The notes beneath the pieces are model-generated. The model made no database searches. It was not told where the DNA came from and saw nothing but the letters and a program-made list of their open reading frames with translations. From assembly GCA_003508835.1 (NCBI GenBank), contig PUFA01000012.1, forward strand, positions 20,564,001 to 20,628,000: a DNA stretch of 64,000 bases, given 5' to 3'. This document shows, piece by piece, positions 12,101-23,215 of this stretch (its first letter is position 1; the number at the start of each line of letters is the position of its first letter). The DNA comes from Eonycteris spelaea. Lineage: Eukaryota; Chordata; Mammalia; Chiroptera; Pteropodidae. Both the position numbers and the translations under genes were made by a program.

Positions 12101-15100
12101 AAGAGACCATTAGCTTTTGAAGAAATTTGTTTTGCAGCCAGGACTTATCTTGTTTAAATAAAAATGGAAGGAAGCACCCTTACATGTCATTTTGCAGAAG
12201 CTAGTAAAGGCCATGATGTTCCTAAGGTCACATAGTCAGGGTGGAAATCATCCGTACATTTTTATGACCATGATCGTGGATCAGATATCTAAAGGAGAAA
12301 ATGTCTAAATGAGAGGAAGGCTAGGGAGCAGAGCTTCATGCAACAGCCATGGTTTTTGTTTGTTTTATTTTTGTTTGTTTCTTTTTTGTATGAGGGAAAA
12401 GGGTAGTTAGAATGGTAGAGATTAATAGATTGATGACCTAGGAAAAACCACCATTATCAGGGAAGAGATTGGTAGTCTGTACCAGGTGCATCCTCAGCAG
12501 AGGCAAAGAGTTGGAAAAAGTTCAGTTTGGCAGTTATCTCCCAGTTGTGAAGGCAGCACTATAGAGACTCAAGAAACATGTGCTTGATTATTCAGAACAT
12601 TCAAGTTTACATAAAATAGTAATAAGTAATCCAGCAAAAGGAGAAATAATCAAAGATACCTTGGAGAAATTATAGATTTCTGACTTAGGTCAATTCAAGA
12701 AGAAATCTTAAAATGGCATTAACAAATACTGCAGGCAATCTCAGGATGCTGTGTTACCAGTGAGGATATGGTTTGCATTTATAATCACTAGTAAGCCACA
12801 AAGACTGAGTTCTTGTATTATAATCTGTTTTAAATGGGTGGCGCATATCTGGTGTTAGGGACCAGTTCTGTATATTCCGTGTCAGACGGTAGAGACTTGC
12901 ACTAATTAAATCTGTAGCACTGATGTAAACATTGAGCACTGACTTGTTTTCCTCTGTTGGAATGTGAATTCTAAATTTGAGAGTATTTTGTAACATGTAC
13001 TAAACGATTGGCAAATGAAATTATATGACTTTTCAAAAACTGTTTGTTCGATAACTAAAAATATGCTTACCATAAGTGCCTGTTTGTACAATTTGGTCTT
13101 AGAAAAATCTAGTAATTATACTTTGAATCCTTCAAGTTGCCCTGTTCTCTGCATTTCAGGTTAGAGTAAGCTCTCTTCCCTTCCTCAGTTGCTTAAGCCA
13201 GTAGTAGCTGGAGTCCTGCTCTTTCTTGGGGTTGCTGTAAATAATCATGCAGATTGTCATAGTCTAGCATGTCAGTATGCTAAATATTTCTAAACATTTT
13301 TGAGTATATGAAGTTTGCAAAGTGGAAGTGGAGCCTATCCAACTAAGTGGTTTTCTAAACCTTTTTTCAGCAATAAAATCCTTTTTTCATGTGAAGTCAA
13401 GTAGAAGTTCCACTGTATAAAATAGGTAAAATCCCATATTTCTCTCTCTCCCATAGTGAAAAGGAAGAAGATGATAATGAAAAAAGAGAAGATCCAGGTG
13501 ATAATTGGGAAGAAGGTGGAGGTGGTGGTGGTGGTAGTGGTATAGAAAAATCTTCAGGTCCCTGGAATAAAACAGCTCCGGTACAAGCACCTCCTGCTCC
13601 AGTAATTGGTAATCTTAATATTTCATTTTTTAAGAATGTCTATGTATAATTTTATGTATGGTCAGCTTTCAACTAAAGGCATGCTTGTGGTCGGGTTAGT
13701 GGGGCTCCTTTCCATTCTTGGGAGAGAGATTTGTATATGTACGTTTAAAGACTTCCACATCCAAAGAAATTTGAAAGTTAAGATACATGGCTTTTCTTTT
13801 TTTATATACTTAACATTACTGCAAACACAGTTGCAATAAAAGGATACATGCTGCTTAAATATATATGTAAACTAGTCAAATTTAAATATTAAGTATTTAT
13901 TACAATTTTAGACGGCTGACTAAGGAATATTGGCTACCTGTGTTTCACCTGTGGTCATTTTTTTTTTTTTTTCCCATTCCACATTTTCCTGTCTTGAAGT
14001 GTTAATTCTCAGAAGGGAGGATTTTATTACTCCCAAGGAGATAAAAAATAGTTCTTGGGATGAAGAAATCTTAGGTCTTAAAGTGGTTTGTGGCCCATCA
14101 GAGGGCCGAAGTATGTAAACAGATGTGCAGTGTGTGTCTGTGGTATTAACATTTCTTGGTGGGATGGCAGTGGCGATTAGGAAACATTTTTTAAAAAGCT
14201 CCTCAAGAGGACAATAATGAAAACAGTTCTAGAAACATTGCTTTAATATATATGCATTATACAAAATAATATGAAGAGTAACAAATCATCTTAAGTCTTA
14301 CTGCCCAGAGATCACAGATAACTACATCAACATTTTTGCATTCTTTCTGGCCTTTTGTTATGTGTATGTTTTTCCATTTAATTTTTTTTTTAACTGCATC
14401 TGTCACTGATCTCTCATGGTCTCTGCATTGCTAAATCTGTTGCTGATTTGCCCATCGGCTGCATTTCCCACAGCCGATTACCCTTTTGGAACACATTCTT
14501 CTGTTGGTTTCAGGACACCACATTCTTCTACCACTGGTTGGTTGGTTCGCAGCCTCCCTTACTATTAGCACTTCTCACCCTGCTCTCTACATGCTAGTTG
14601 CTCCTGCACTCAGCCCTTTCCCCTTTTTCTGTCTACCCTCCCTCTCCCTTGGCAGTCTACGTGCCAACGACTTTTAAACTTACATTATCAGCTCTCCTGA
14701 ACCCCACACAAGTTTATCTTAACTGCCTACCCAACAAACACCTCAGCCTCAACATGTCCAAAACCGAACTGTTCATATATATTTGTTGCACCCCACAACC
14801 TTTCTCGTCTCATTGCTATACTTTCAGTCACTTAGGCCACAAACCTTGGCGTCTCATCTTTTACTCTTATTCCAAACCTAAATTTAATCTGTCAGTAATT
14901 TCTTTTTGGCTTTACTTTCAAAATAAATTCAGACCATTTATATGACTAGTTCTCAGCAGTTCCTTGGCTATCACCCTGGTTTCGAACTATCATTTTTTTA
15001 ATGGATTCCTAAGGTAGCCCCTTTCTGATCTGCCTGTTTCTCTACATACACTGTTCCAACACAGCCAGCAGCAAGAGTGGTAATCTTTTCAGATACGGCA

Positions 15101-18023
15101 GAGCACGTCCCTGTGCTGTTTGTTAACTTCCAATAGCATTCCTCTAATCAGAGTAGAAGCCTAAGTTCTCAGTGACTTTTGGCCAGGCAGGCCATAGACA
15201 CCTGCCTGGTGATCCCCCTTTTTTGTAGTTTGTCTTTCTGTAATCTGAACTTGCTCGCCCTGCTACTGCAGGCCCTTTGTACCGATATTTTCAGCCTGGA
15301 AATTCTCTTTCTTTATATAGGCAGTTGGTAAGCTTTTTCTGTAAAGGGCCAGATAGTAAATAATTTAGGTTTTGAGGGCCATGCAGACTTTTTGTAATTA
15401 CTCAGCTCTGCTGTTGTTGCACAAAAGCAGCCGTGGACACTACGTAACACCTACTGTGTGGTGGTGTTCCAGTAAAACATTATTTACAAAATCAGTGTTG
15501 GACCAGATTCGGCTTGCTTGCCAACTCTAGATATGTTGGCCTCATCCTTTCAGCCTTTGCTTAATTTTCATCACTGACAACTCTCCAGAATCACCTTATT
15601 TAAAATCACAGCCCCTTCAGGCACCTCACTGTCCATTTTGTGCTCGCTTTACAAACCCTTCCCCACTTCCATTATTGGTATGGCACCTATCTTTTTACAT
15701 ATTTTGTGTCCTCCTCCTACAATAATACTGTCCAGTAGTATTTTTTTGCAGTGATGTAATAGCACTGTTCAGTATAGTAGCCACTAGCCACATGTTTCTA
15801 TTAAGTACTTAAAATGTAGCTTTAAAAAACACTGAATCCGCGTTGAAGATGGGGGGAAATGGTACGTAGGAAAAGGCTAGAAGGCTGCCTTCTCAAAATG
15901 TTATCCATTGTGAAAGACTTTGGGCTGCTCAGCTGCTTAATTATTTTCCATTTTACAAAAAAATAACCTTAAAACCCATTGATGTGGAAGACAGTGAAAT
16001 CATTGAGATTATATCTAGTATTTATTTTTATTTTTTTATTAGTCATCTTTACAATTAAGAAGAACTACACAGGCATTTTATTAAATAAGTTCTCTACAAA
16101 TGACATTTAATCCACTAACCAGGTAAAGAAATGATTATCCGCATTTACTGTTATGTAAACTGAGGACTAAAGTGGTCATACTCTGAAAGGCAAGTTCTCT
16201 GAGACCTGTCTTCCAGGTCCAGCAGATTCCTTTCCACTTCCAATTAGTTTGCTTACAGAACTTATTGACACAGGTAATTAAAATTGTATGTGGAAGAGAG
16301 GTTAGGGGCCTACCCTAGAGTATTTTCACTTTCAGACATTTCCTCAGATAACTAAATTTCCTTCTGTTGTCCAGAGACCTTTCTTATGTCAGATACTGGT
16401 TTTATTCCTGTAATTGGTAAATGATAGATACTATAAGTCTAGCTTATTAAAATGCCAAGCATTGAATATTTCCTCTAAGCTGTTTTGAAATGTTAGTTAC
16501 AGAAATCCCAGAACCGGCAATGACTAGTGGTGTGTATAGGCCGCCTGGAGCCAGATTAACCACAACAAGGAAAACACCGCAAGGACCACCAGAAATATAC
16601 AGTGACACACAGTTCCCATCCCTGCAGTCCACTGCCAAGCATGTAGAAAGTCGAAAGTAAGTACTCTAATGGTCACATTTTGTTTTGGAGCCCTCTCTGT
16701 TCCTTGGCCAGGAACGGGATAGAGAAGATAGAAAAACATACCTAGTGTGTATTTGGGCGGGGGTTGGGGTGGGGTTACTCCTTTCTGGTAAAGCCCAGGC
16801 TGCATCTGACAGGCAGCTGATAATTAGGATGGGACTTAGTGCCCAGGAGAAGGGGAAGGGCTCTGGAGGGGGTGAGAGGAAAGAGCACCAAAGACAAGCT
16901 CTGCAGAAATTCCGTTATCCCTGGCTTATGTTCTGTAGCTATTAGAAGCCTCACCTAGTTAGAATTCTTTATTAAGCACATGCTGTTGGTTTATGTTCCA
17001 TATACAGAAACTAAAAATGAAAGAACAGTATTTCATTGTATTCCTGGTTAATGTGAATAGGTGAAAGATGTTGACATTCATAAATCTAATATTAAGATCT
17101 TATTTTAGCAGGTTCTTAAAATGAATGCTACCTGGAGTTAAATGATCACATATGGCACATCCACATCTTACTTAGGGACATGCATTTTTAAAGTTAAAAT
17201 GGGAAGAAATATAAATGAGATCAGATGGAAATACTGGTTTTGGGGGGTGCCTTTTAAAGTAAATCTCAGCCTTTTGCCTCTTTAAGAGCACAGCTGGCTT
17301 GAATTTGAAACTCCACCTGGACTTGCTCCTCTGCCCTGTCCTGCAAAATGAGGAGCAGTGATCTACCACATTCACCTTTCCCTACCTGGTCCTTGCCCAT
17401 AAAGGAGAAGTGAGGAGAAATCATTGAGTAATGAGCAGAGCTTTATTTGGATGAGAAAATTGTTGCCCTTATGCATAAAGAGAGATGTATTGTCTATTAT
17501 TTGCTAAAATAAAAGTGAGTCTTAGAAGGAATCGCCATATTACTCTATAGCTTTTTAACTTTCCAGTTGTCTTCACGTTGGTCCCCAAGTAGGTTCGCAG
17601 ATAATAGTATTCAGCAGATTTGCTACCACGGAAAGTGGTGCCATAGAACTTACATTAACAGTGTTCTATGTTTTCTGTTCAATTGAAGTCTTAAAAATGG
17701 TTTGATAAGGATTTTGTTTTTCTCTCTTATCTCTCCTTCAAGATTCTTCTAAGGGGTGGCTTTCTTTTTTTAAAACAAGGAAGAATATTTTCAAAACAAC
17801 CTCAAGAAATATTTACTGATTACATTTCTTTTCCCTTAGGGATAAAGAAATGGAGAAGAGCTTTGAAGTAGTAAGACACAAAACTAGAGGTAGGGATGAG
17901 GTTTCAAAAAACCAGGCACTTAAACTTCAGCTAGACAACCAGTATGCTGTACTCGAAAATCAGAAAAAAGCAGCCACACACAGTACAATTAAGGAATGGT
18001 CTTTCCTAACCCTTATAAGGTAA
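5593..18023 (+). CDS. CDV3: CDV3 homolog, five coding exons (join 5593-5832, 6563-6639, 13457-13608, 16497-16656, 17840-18023)
   Basis: The spliced frame gives 270 residues and 813 bases including the stop. It matches mammalian CDV3 (carnitine deficiency-associated gene expressed in ventricle 3) exon by exon. Residues 1-30 are the conserved charged start (MAETEERSLDNFF, then a KKKKK basic patch). Residues about 31-80 are Ala/Gly-rich low complexity. An acidic segment DEDEWKEFEQKEVDYSGLR follows, then a Gly tract, SSGPWNKTAPVQAPPAPV, and a conserved C-terminal half with GVYRPPGARLTTTRKTPQGP and a coiled-coil-prone Lys/Glu/Gln tail. No membrane segment or catalytic motif is visible; the family is a soluble, mostly disordered protein with no firmly known biochemical activity. 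The start has a good Kozak context (GCC ATG G). All introns are GT-AG with compatible phases. The C-terminus departs from the usual one because the A-run at 17964-17969 shifts the frame; the usual form would stop at 17990-17992, giving about 259 residues. TOPBP1 lies downstream in convergent orientation. Confidence 0.93.
5833..6562 (+). other. CDV3: CDV3 intron 1
   Basis: GT-AG intron; the donor is gtgagg and the acceptor ends ttttacag. The first 280 bases remain in the CpG island and include another CACGTG at 5965-5970; the rest is ordinary AT-rich sequence. Open frames running from exon 1 into this intron are read-through artefacts. Confidence 0.85.
6563..6639 (+). CDS. CDV3: CDV3 exon 2
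   Basis: Seventy-seven bases between ttttacag and the donor gtatga. It begins in phase 0 and ends after two bases of a Ser codon (AG). It encodes the acidic segment DEDEWKEFEQKEVDYSGLR and VQAMQI, which is strongly conserved in CDV3. Confidence 0.93.
8015..8075 (+). repeat. GATA/TAGATA microsatellite
   Basis: Repeated gata and agatat units ('gatagatagatgatagatat' and following) over about 60 bases. Likely length-polymorphic. Confidence 0.85.
8410..8625 (+). repeat. MIR SINE relic
   Basis: Sense MIR order: 'cagacttgggtttacatttt', 'tgtgtgaccttaggaaagtc', 'ttcttatctgcaaaattgaa', 'ggattgttgtgagtactttg'. Confidence 0.75.
9080..9250 (-). repeat. Old L1-type 3'-end fragment, antisense
   Basis: 'gcaagaatagtaaataaacg' then 'cccatgtactctgcttacat' and 'caattgtttttgccacatat' resemble the antisense 3' region of old L1 (the 'cacccatgtacccatcaccc' type). 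Similar fragments occur at 24545-24990 and 47630-47960. Confidence 0.5.
10285..10490 (+). repeat. MIR SINE relic
   Basis: Motifs 'ctggagccccactgacttgg', 'atcagttttctcatatgtac', 'ttattgcaaggtttaacaac' and 'ctgcctggcatggtagagat' follow sense MIR in order. Diverged. Confidence 0.65.
10780..10890 (+). repeat. MIR SINE fragment
   Basis: 'tttggcaaggctcttagcat', 'ctctgggctttagttccctc' and the following 'atgaagggtcttaactagat' follow part of the sense MIR/MIRb core. Confidence 0.5.
11935..12070 (-). repeat. MIR SINE relic, antisense
   Basis: 'tactatgtgccaggcagtgt', 'gttatttccattttacactt' and 'gagaaaattgaggcatacag' are the reversed MIR core in order. A further short piece (aaggtcacatagtcagg) appears near 12220. 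Confidence 0.75.
13457..13608 (+). CDS. CDV3: CDV3 exon 3
   Basis: One hundred fifty-two bases between acceptor ccatag and donor gtaatc. The first base completes the Ser codon and the last base opens a Val codon. It encodes an acidic EKEEDDNEKREDPGDNWEE run, a seven-Gly tract followed by Ser-Gly-Ile, and the conserved EKSSGPWNKTAPVQAPPAPV segment. The Gly tract is coded by GGT-rich repeats and is prone to length change. Confidence 0.93.
14490..15690 (+). repeat. LINE-2 fragment with reverse-transcriptase remnant, interrupted
   Basis: A stretch around 14728-14780 reads NCLPNKHLSLNMSKTELFI, the conserved C-terminal end of the L2 (CR1 clade) reverse transcriptase. Downstream sequence continues along the L2 3' region ('gatctgcctgtttctctaca', 'cacgtccctgtgctgtttgt', and 'ccttcaggcacctcactgtc' near 15615). 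It is split by the DNA transposon at about 15320-15530. The frame is broken many times; it is dead. Confidence 0.7.
15320..15530 (-). mobile_element. hAT-type non-autonomous DNA transposon relic (MER class)
   Basis: 'aagctttttctgtaaagggc cagatagtaa' split over two positions, then 'caaaagcagccgtggacact' and 'ccagattcggcttgcttgcc' match a common mammalian hAT-Charlie-type MER element whose other end reads 'ggcccgcgggcc'. It is nested inside the L2 copy, so it is the younger of the two. A second copy lies at 39940-40110 and a fragment at 33870-33995. The precise family name is not assigned here. Confidence 0.65.
15745..15850 (-). mobile_element. hAT-type DNA element fragment
   Basis: 'tagtagccactagccacatg' followed by 'ttaagtacttaaaatgtagc' matches one end of the same element seen more completely at about 49300-49605. 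Only about 100 bases remain. Confidence 0.5.
16497..16656 (+). CDS. CDV3: CDV3 exon 4
   Basis: One hundred sixty bases between acceptor atgttag and donor gtaagt. It encodes VTEIPEPAMTSGVYRPPGAR, LTTTRKTPQGPPEIYSDTQF and PSLQSTAKHVESR, then two bases of a Lys codon. This is the best conserved part of CDV3; one residue (Ile in TEIPEP) differs from the human TETPEP. Skipping from this exon to the candidate acceptor at 18019/18020 would give Lys then an immediate stop. Confidence 0.94.
16657..17839 (+). other. CDV3: CDV3 intron 4
   Basis: A 1.2 kb GT-AG intron (gtaagt ... ttcccttag). No repeat is clearly recognisable and no gene is seen. Confidence 0.85.
17840..18023 (+). CDS. CDV3: CDV3 exon 5, coding part, with altered C-terminus
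   Basis: It begins by completing the Lys codon and encodes DKEMEKSFEVVRHKTRGRDE, VSKNQALKLQLDNQYAVLEN and QK as in other mammals. The A-run at 17964-17969 has six A's. The usual mammalian ending (K-S-S-H-x-Q-Y-N, stop) needs four, and that ending is fully present two bases out of frame, with its TAA at 17990-17992. As written, the frame instead reads KAATHSTIKEWSFLTLIR and stops at 18021-18023. This is a real species difference, a polymorphism or a sequence error. Confidence 0.85.
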
Positions 18024-20213
18024 CTAGACCACAGCTAAGCACCATGAACAGCCATTCGTCATCTGATTTCTGCCTGGATCTACAGCAACCGATGCAGACC
18101 ACTCGGTATAAGTGACCGGCCCTATTGCACTATGGAAGTTTAAAGTGTCAGAGCTGCTCTTTATATTGAATTTAGGGGGATTTTCATTGTTATAAATGTG
18201 TGAAGTAGGTTCAGCAGTGTTCTTTCATAATAATTACTCTGCAAATACAAAAAAAAAAAAAACTGCAGCCAGTGGTCATTTCAAAATCTTTTTATGTTCA
18301 GATACTGAGCCTTCGTAAGGGTTGACTACCTCAGATTTGCTGCACTCATTGTGAACTTCATGTGGATCACAACTTCTGGATAAGAAGGTTTCAGCTTATA
18401 AGTGTCGATGTGAAACTTGAAACCAGCTCTATTGGATTCCTATCAGAAATCCTGCAGAAAGTCAGCCATCTGGGTTCTGATCTGCTGTAAAAGATGAAGA
18501 TTTAAGTGACCTTAATTAACCTGTCCTGTGCCCCTTAAGGAATACTCTCTGTAGTAGGCTGTGGCTGTATTAGAGTTCCTGGAATATGCCACTCTCGAAA
18601 GAACCGATGTGTTCGGATAATCTATGTAGGGCTGTGATTTATCATTTAAACTTTGAGTTGTATTCTGAGGTAACCACAATTTCAACCAAACTTGGGTCCA
18701 CTGAGGGGCAGGGGAGGGAATAATCTTGTTTCTTCTAGTAATTTTTTATTTGGATGGTAGTGTTTTTTCTGTGTTCCACATTAAGGCCTTCTTTTTTTTG
18801 CTTTTTTTTTTTTTTTTTTTGCTTTGACTTGGAATAAGTTCTTTGACAGAGCATATTGCTTGGTTAAGTAAGTAACCTGAAATATGCATTAGAATTGTGA
18901 GGTGTCTCGTGAATTTGCCAATCCCTAGAGTGGAACCAAATAGCCTTTGGTGTAAAGGGCAGTGGATGCAGGGGGCTCTACTTCAGGTGCTGCTAAAGCC
19001 TCCTCGAAATCAGGTCTAAATTGTAAACTGCAGTGGAAGGAGTATAGTTCCTGCTCAGGCCAAGGGATTCACTGACCTGTCCTTATAAATTCAGAGCAAC
19101 GTGAGCAGAACCTCAACCTAAAACACACTTATGTTTCATGGATCTTTCATGAACTTTGACAGTTCCAGATACACTTGTGCCCAAATGTTTAAGGTATTGG
19201 ACTTTCTATAAATGCGATAATTGTCCCAGCTTAGCTCTGTTATCAGCCTTCTGATGTGTCTTTACATTGTTCATTTGGAGAGTCAGGGGCGAAAGACAGG
19301 TGATGTAGCACTTCTGTTTTTAATAATTACAGCTTAAACTATCCAGTAATTTTAAGTCCTTAAAAGGGACTTCAGAAAGATACCCAGGATTGCTGAAAAG
19401 TGTCTTTCCATCTAATGAGATAGTCTGGCAATTTCCTAGTTTTGTATCTTTGGTTCAATAGAAATATTTCAAAGTGGTATGTGACCACTTGATGCAGAGT
19501 CTGGGTGTCTCTATAATAAATCCCTTTGCCAAATGGCAGGAGTTGCAGACTTGCTACTGGCAAGAGTGAAGCATATGGGTGAGTAAAACTATCCTATCTT
19601 ATGGGAGCTTAGTTTTGATGAAAGTGTTAATACAGGAATTGGACTCCTAGTGGGGTTTGCAGTATCTCCTGACAGGACCTGCCAGCCATTTCTGGGCAAT
19701 AATGTTGGCGTTACTTGAGGTGGCAGGCAGGATGCCTGCCTTCTGATGTATTTGGGTGAGTTGCTGAGCAAGCCAAGGAGAGGTTGGATGATTAAGCAAG
19801 AAACAAGAGATTCTTGGTTAAACTGAAGACTTCATTTGGGAACCAAAAATCTTAACAAATCTCTTATACCTTGAGCCACATATTTTCCCTGAAAAGTATG
19901 CATTTTTTCCCAACAATTTTGTTGGGGGTTATGTTATTGAGTAATGAACTGAGATAGGTATGTGGACCTTATTTAATGGCATACTGTACAAGAAATCTGA
20001 AGACCTGCAGGAGATTTAAAACCAGCTCTTGTTATAACTTTAAAAGATTGTGAAATTATCAAAATGCACATGAATCAAGTTTTAATATACTGTATGATGG
20101 GTGGGTGAGGCTGTCCATTGTACCATTTCTTTCTTTGAATTCTCAGGCATGGTTTGGCAGTGCAAGAACTCTGTAACATTAACAAATTCAATAAAAAGTA
20201 AATATATGGATTT
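18024..20213 (+). other. CDV3: CDV3 3' untranslated region
   Basis: About 2.2 kb of non-coding sequence after the stop. It contains an A13 run near 18248 and a T-rich tract near 18790-18822, and has no recognisable transposon. The far end is set by the polyadenylation signal at 20190-20195. Long 3' UTRs are typical of CDV3 mRNAs. Other AATAAA-like sites further on cannot be excluded. Confidence 0.65.
20190..20195 (+). promoter_or_regulatory. CDV3: Candidate CDV3 polyadenylation signal AATAAA
   Basis: AATAAA is followed within 25-50 bases by a GT/T-rich stretch ('tatggattttggagtctggc', then 'agtttttattc'), the usual downstream element. It is the first strong AATAAA in this context after the stop codon. 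Confidence 0.6.
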
Positions 20214-20879
20214 TGGAGTCTGGCAGTTTTTATTCTTAACCCTTGACCTGTTCTCTGTGTTTGAAAACAGCGAATTGATGTCATGCCTCCTTTGCCCATA
20301 GGAGGATAGTGTTCTCATCTGAAGCGTGAACTTTCTGTTTGAGAAATGTTTGCAGAGTATTCTGAATGTTAAAAAAGAGACCTGGAATGAAAGTGGCTGC
20401 CAAGCTGTAATGTTCCTTTCCAAAGATAAAGCATTGACTTGTACTTTTTCTTGGTTATTAAATTTTGTCTTAAACCCTGGCAAGGGAATCTGCATCTCCA
20501 CTATGTAGACTAAAGATCTGAGGACTTGTCCTTTACAAAGCTTATAAGTTTCTCAAATGAGCAACCATTTTAAATTTCAGAATTTCGTCTGGATCATAGT
20601 TTCTACATTTCTAAACTAGAGAAAGTATATTTCAAGTATTTTTTTTTTTTTGGTAACATAGTTTAAATAATGTTTACTATTAGGTTATTGTTTGTACTTG
20701 ATTTTTTTTCCTTAACAACCCTATTTAAAATGGAACACAAAAATTCACACTCCCTGTCATTCTCCCTTCTCTCGTTTAAATTCCTCGCTTTTGTTTTAAA
20801 TGAGTTTGAGCAAACTGATAACAATTCTGGGAAGAACTCGAATGTTCCCTCCATAGTTTTTTTAACCATCTTTTTTTTT

Positions 20880-21775
20880 TTTTTGAGATAAAACCCTTCA
20901 AAATTGTACAATTAAGTATTGTATCAGTTTTCATTTTTATTGCGAAACAGTCAATTGTATGGATATATACTACATTTCATGTTTCCACTTTATCCTTGTT
21001 ATGAATAATGCAGTTATGAATTTTCATGTATAAGTTTGTGTCAGTATGTTTTCAATTCTCTTGGTATGCATCTATCTAGGTGTGAAATTGCTGGGTCACA
21101 TAGTAACTTTGAGTAACTGCCAAACTCTTCCAAAGTGGCTATAGCACATTTATGTTTTTACCAACAATGTCAGGATTACAGCTACTACATATTCTCATAG
21201 TTACTTGTTACCTGACTTTAATTCTAGTCATTCTGGTTAAAATAGTATCTCGTGGTTTTGATTTGCATTTCTGTACTAGCCAATGATGAATGTCTTTTCA
21301 TGTGTTTATAGGTCATTCTTGTCTTTCAGGAAATGTCTTCAAGTCCTTTGCTGAGTTTTTAATTGAACTTTTGTCTTTATTATTGAGTCATAAGCATTCT
21401 TTATATAATCTCGATATTAGTCCCTCATCACATACGTCATATGCAAATGTTTTCTCCTATCTTCATTTTAATAGCACAAGTTTTTCTCATTGTTTTATGT
21501 AGCCCAGTTTATTTTTTTTTTCAGTTGCTTGTGTTTTTGGTGTATCTAAGAAGTCATTACCTAACCCAGGGTCAAGAAGACATCTATGTCCTAAGTTTTG
21601 TGTTTTTAGTTTCCATTTAGATCTATGATCTGTTTTTCAGTTAATTTTTGAATGTGGTGTGAGGTAGGAGTCTTAACTTCATTCTTTTACATGGGGATAT
21701 ATATCCAGTTGTCTGCACCATTTCTTGAAAAGACTCCATTCTGCACGCTGAACATTTCACTTGTTTATTCTACTA
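20880..21775 (-). repeat. LINE-1 fragment, antisense
   Basis: Antisense L1 ORF2 3' part and 3' region: 'gaaattgctgggtcacatag', 'gccaaactcttccaaagtgg', 'gttttgatttgcatttctgt', 'gctgagtttttaattgaact' and 'gaagtcattacctaacccag' occur in the order of reversed L1. Old and full of small indels. Confidence 0.8.
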
Positions 21776-23084
21776 GAATGTGAAATTAGTTTGGCTAGAA
21801 ACACGTAGGAAGGGATGTCCAGAGTTTGGGAATGTGGGTGGGATAGGAATTGGAGAGAGAAGGCTGAGTGTGGAGTGGAGACGAGTTAATGGGGTAATCA
21901 CCTAGGAAGGGGAATCAAGAAAGTGGAGAATCATTTAGACATTCTAATAACTAGTGGCCTAAAATTGTATGTTTACAATGGCTTTTAATTCCTCACCTAG
22001 CTACTGTAACTAGGTATTTATGGGGCCTGCTGAATGCAGGCAAGTTGTGAATTGCTTTTCTTGAATTTGATATAAAAATAATGCATATTATGAAGGATAT
22101 AGTAACTGAAAAGTAACCTTTAATCATTTTTATTATTAAATGAGAGGAATTATGTTCACATCAAGGATTTAGGATATACACGTAAATAACCATTAAGGTA
22201 GTTTAAGCCTTTTAAATTGTAGCCCAAGTGAGAACTAGAATTCTAAATAACTGGATGTAGTAACAAGCTGAGTACAACTTGTCAACTCATTTCTCCTGTG
22301 AATACCCTCCCCCAACCGAACTTTACAGCGATACAATCCCCATGCAACAAGAAACTTGCAAGGAGAAGATCCTTCCTCTCCATTTATGATGGAAAATAGT
22401 GTGTAAGTGTGAGGGAAACAGCATCCATAGTCTGTCTTGTCATTAGACTTGGGCAGACAGCTTTAGTGTCAGGTGGGAAGTTGGGTTAACGACCAAGCAG
22501 GAGGCAGTCATTTTCTCACTAAAAGTAAGTTTAATGGGAATGACTAGTTCTAAAGTTTATTGCTAGTATTAAGTGTGATATTCTACATCTTGCCGTGACA
22601 TTTTAGGAAGCATGGTCTTCTATGACAAGTTTTTGTTTTAAGACCTATGCAGTTTTTGACCCCAAACTCTGGTTTTCTATCTTAAACCAGTGTATTTTAC
22701 CTTTTCTTACCTCGTTATGACGAAGTATCTGGAAATAATTTTCTATATCTCCTATTAGATGATTTTACCTCCCCCCCCACCAAAAAAAAAAAACAACTAA
22801 TTTTTTAAGTCTTTTTTTTTGTGCAGGGAGGCTAAATGTACAAAATAAACGATTGTTTTGAATGTTAGCGTATGAAAACTCAAAACACTACCCCAGGACA
22901 GAAACTGTGTGTTCTTCCTTTTTATATCCAAAGTTTAGGCAATCTGTCATCCCTGGAAAAGACTTTTTGCTGAAGTTTTTGTCCTGCATGAGCGATTTTC
23001 TTCCTAAGAAGTGGGACAACTCTAGGTTATTTTCCGTAGTTCTCAAAACAGCTGCATTTTGATACAACCTGGAGATGTTTTTAA

Positions 23085-23215
23085 AAATGCTAACATCTGA
23101 CTCCTAACCCCAGACATTCTAATTTAATTGGTATGGGGTACGACCTGCACCCAGAAATTTTTTTCAAATTCCCCAGTTCTAATGTGCAGCATTTTTGGAG
23201 CCACTGGGTTATGTC
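23085..23215 (+). mobile_element. hAT-type MER5-like DNA element relic
   Basis: 'ctgactcctaaccccagaca', 'ttctaatttaattggtatgg' and 'ttctaatgtgcagcattttt', ending 'ggagccactgg', follow the MER5-type pattern (non-autonomous hAT-Charlie). Diverged. Confidence 0.5.

Larger units (their letters stand above)
6640..13456 (+). other. CDV3: CDV3 intron 2
   Basis: A 6.8 kb GT-AG intron. It holds several MIR relics (about 8410-8620, 10285-10490, 10780-10890, 11935-12070), an antisense L1-type fragment near 9080-9250, and a (GATA/TAGATA)-type microsatellite near 8015-8075. I see no other gene, and the short open frames have no support. Confidence 0.85.
13609..16496 (+). other. CDV3: CDV3 intron 3
   Basis: A 2.9 kb GT-AG intron. 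It contains a long L2 fragment (about 14490-15690) interrupted by a hAT-type element, and a second DNA-element fragment near 15745-15850. The open frame at 14598-14945 belongs to the L2 reverse transcriptase relic and is not a host gene. Confidence 0.85.

Noticed and set aside
14598..14945. 115-residue open frame
   Set aside because: Contains the L2 reverse-transcriptase C-terminal motif (NMSKTEL) and is a dead L2 fragment in a CDV3 intron.
20082..20501. 139-residue minus-strand open frame at the end of CDV3
   Set aside because: It overlaps the CDV3 3' UTR and poly(A) region, has no recognisable domain, no promoter and no codon bias.
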